Shown: one piece after another, positions 34,744 to 35,722 of the stretch
Layout: every line of letters starts with the position of its first letter
How positions within the stretch are numbered: the stretch's first letter is position 1
From: Ruegeria lacuscaerulensis
GTDB taxonomy: Bacteria > Pseudomonadota > Alphaproteobacteria > Rhodobacterales > Rhodobacteraceae
Assembly (NCBI RefSeq): GCF_013034685.1
Contig: NZ_WQGO01000015.1
Coordinates: forward strand, 1-35,722
Length of the DNA: 35,722 bases
Direction of reading: 5' to 3'
The notes under the pieces: generated by a model
Told to the model about the DNA's origin: nothing
The model's database searches: none
The model's input: only the letters and a program-made list of their open reading frames with translations
Position numbers and translations under genes: made by a program

Positions 34744-35337
34744 CTAAATTGCTGATTGGCCGGCATTCTCCGTACACAAACCCTGAGTTTGGTATTCAGC
34801 GACAATTCGATAAACGGATCGCTCGGAAATCCCCAGTAGTGCAGCGGTTTCCCTTTTGCTGTGACCTAGGGCCAAGTGGTCCAGCACTGCATCCTTTTTC
34901 ATACGGGCAGTCGGTTTTCTGCCTTTATACTTGCCCAACGCCTTGGCCTTGGCGATGCCTTCCTGTTGGCGTTCCAGCATCATCTCCCGTTCAAACTGAG
35001 CCACGGAACCCAGAACATTCAGCATCAGTTTCCCGGTAGCATTTGACGTATCCAAGCCAAGGTTCAGCACCCGAAGGCCAATGTTCCTAGCTTCTAGGTC
35101 GTCCACAATTTCGCCGAGATGTTTCACAGACCGGGCCAGGCGATCCAGTTTGGTCACAACCAGAACGTCGCCCTCCCGGCAGAACTCCATAGCGGCGTTG
35201 AGGGACTCTCTGGGGGCCACGGAACTTATCTGTTCCTCGTACACCTTTTCGCACCCAACGCCCCTCAGTGACTCTCTCTGAGCCTCTAGGGATGCTTTCT
35301 GTTCTAGTGTCGAGGTGCGAGCATATCCGATCATCAT
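34744..35337 (-). CDS. Serine recombinase (resolvase/invertase family)
   Basis: This 197-residue small serine recombinase starts MMIGYARTSTLEQ, with nucleophile Ser9 and Arg7. It has VTKLDRLARS (catalytic Arg), the dimer-helix region FEREMMLERQQEGIAKAKALGKYKGRKP, and a C-terminal Hin-like HTH (SKRETAALLGISERSVYRI, about 160-178). Length is typical for resolvases and invertases. ATG 35337 follows AAGGAGA. The family works in cointegrate resolution, plasmid multimer resolution or DNA inversion; which applies is unknown. Repeated half-sites lie directly upstream. Confidence 0.92.
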   Translation of the reverse strand: MMIGYARTSTLEQKASLEAQRESLRGVGCEKVYEEQISSVAPRESLNAAMEFCREGDVLVVTKLDRLARSVKHLGEIVDDLEARNIGLRVLNLGLDTSNATGKLMLNVLGSVAQFEREMMLERQQEGIAKAKALGKYKGRKPTARMKKDAVLDHLALGHSKRETAALLGISERSVYRIVAEYQTQGLCTENAGQSAI

Positions 35338-35350
35338 GTGATGGTCTCCT

Positions 35351-35423
35351 TGTCTGCCAATGATGTTTTAGAAGTTGTGGCAGGGTGTCTGCCAAAAGTC
35401 GAAACCGACTCCATAGACAGACA
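35351..35423. promoter_or_regulatory. Cluster of half-sites upstream of the resolvase (candidate res site/operator)
   Basis: TGTCTGCCAA occurs twice (35351-35360 and 35386-35395), in direct order, 35 bp apart. Inverted partners follow each: TGGCAG at 35378-35383 and a looser AGACAGACA at 35415-35423 (7 of 9 bases). Each direct-plus-inverted unit is about 33-38 bp, the size range of resolvase subsites. They begin 14 bp from the resolvase start codon. Confidence 0.4.
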
Positions 35424-35722
35424 TTAGCGCCACGCTCTGAGGCTGACACATGGGCACGGTCTATCGGCAGCGGTTGGGAAGCCTTATTGCGCTGGGCAGT
35501 TGGCCAAAGAGAATTCACTTCAGAATGAAGAGGGGGCGGGGGTTTCGGAAAGCGACTTCAAAAAGCGGGGGTTATAAGTGTTGTTATTGTTGTTATTTGG
35601 AAGTCGGCCACCTCACAACACATCGGATGGAAAGCAGACGGCAATGGTCGGATGACCGCATTGAGCCGATGTCGTTGAAAAAGTCGTTCGTTTTTGCGTC
35701 TTGGTGTTCTGCGTTGTCTATA
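35424..35722. other. Non-coding end of the window
   Basis: No gene is supported on either strand. There is a G-rich stretch (35530-35575), a TTGTTATTGTTGTTATTTGG low-complexity tract (35581-35600), a small hairpin GGTC/GACC (35646-35657), and the right copy of the window-edge repeat. Confidence 0.45.
35668..35682. repeat. 15-bp repeat, right copy of the inverted pair
   Basis: GATGTCGTTGAAAAA, the exact reverse complement of bases 41-55. It may mark an insertion-sequence remnant or dispersed repeat. No transposase gene is visible next to it. Confidence 0.5.

Overview
The window looks like a chromosomal segment of an alphaproteobacterium of the Rhodobacterales, most likely the Roseobacter group. 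The evidence is moderately high-GC core genes, a complete aapJQMP amino-acid transporter, an ATP12-type F1-ATPase chaperone, a zinc-lid adenylate kinase, and a yidC-MOSC-yihA-argB run. This placement rests on gene content and order read by eye, not on a database comparison.

Layout. (1) 1-2300 is AT-richer accessory DNA: an unrecognised multi-membrane-span protein, converging on a serine beta-lactamase-like hydrolase whose secretion-signal end is broken by a frameshift and a nonsense codon. (2) 2300-8400 holds a small DUF1127 gene and then the distal half of the spc/alpha ribosomal block: rplO, secY, adk, rpsM, rpsK, rpoA, rplQ. Strong intercistronic hairpins and a good promoter between adk and rpsM suggest internal control, and a perfect terminator closes the block. 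The upstream spc genes (rpsE, rpmD and others) are not in the window. (3) 8461-13672 is a tight plus-strand cluster: Do-like periplasmic protease, rarA, RluA-family pseudouridine synthase, HAD phosphatase, ATP12 chaperone. (4) 13880-18357 is the aapJQMP general L-amino-acid ABC transporter operon, with a hairpin after the binding-protein gene and a terminator at the end. (5) 18404-28882 is one long minus-strand run starting at rpmH: rpmH, rnpA, yidD, aidB-like acyl-CoA dehydrogenase, ttcA, EAL-domain protein, yidC, MOSC protein, yihA, argB, [4Fe-4S] protein, SixA-like phosphatase. Many neighbours overlap by 4 bp (ATGA junctions). (6) 29179-32734 (plus) holds a VTT/DedA-like membrane protein coupled to a MerA/Lpd-like flavoprotein, then a membrane histidine kinase without an adjacent response regulator. 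(7) A tRNA-Arg(ACG) gene at 32799-32875 marks the end of core DNA. Beyond it is the proximal part of an integrated element: tyrosine integrase reading toward the tRNA, XRE regulator, serine resolvase, and AT-richer spacer to the window end. Its cargo lies outside the window.

The points most worth a second look are three copies of a 13-bp repeat around the integrase gene (candidate integrase arm sites or operators), a cluster of repeated half-sites just upstream of the resolvase (candidate res site or operator), a 15-bp inverted match between the two ends of the window, the decaying hydrolase gene, and an EAL protein with a degenerate GGDEF domain embedded between ttcA and yidC. I found no CRISPR array, rRNA, toxin-antitoxin pair or recognisable defence system. 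No wholly new system is demonstrated here.
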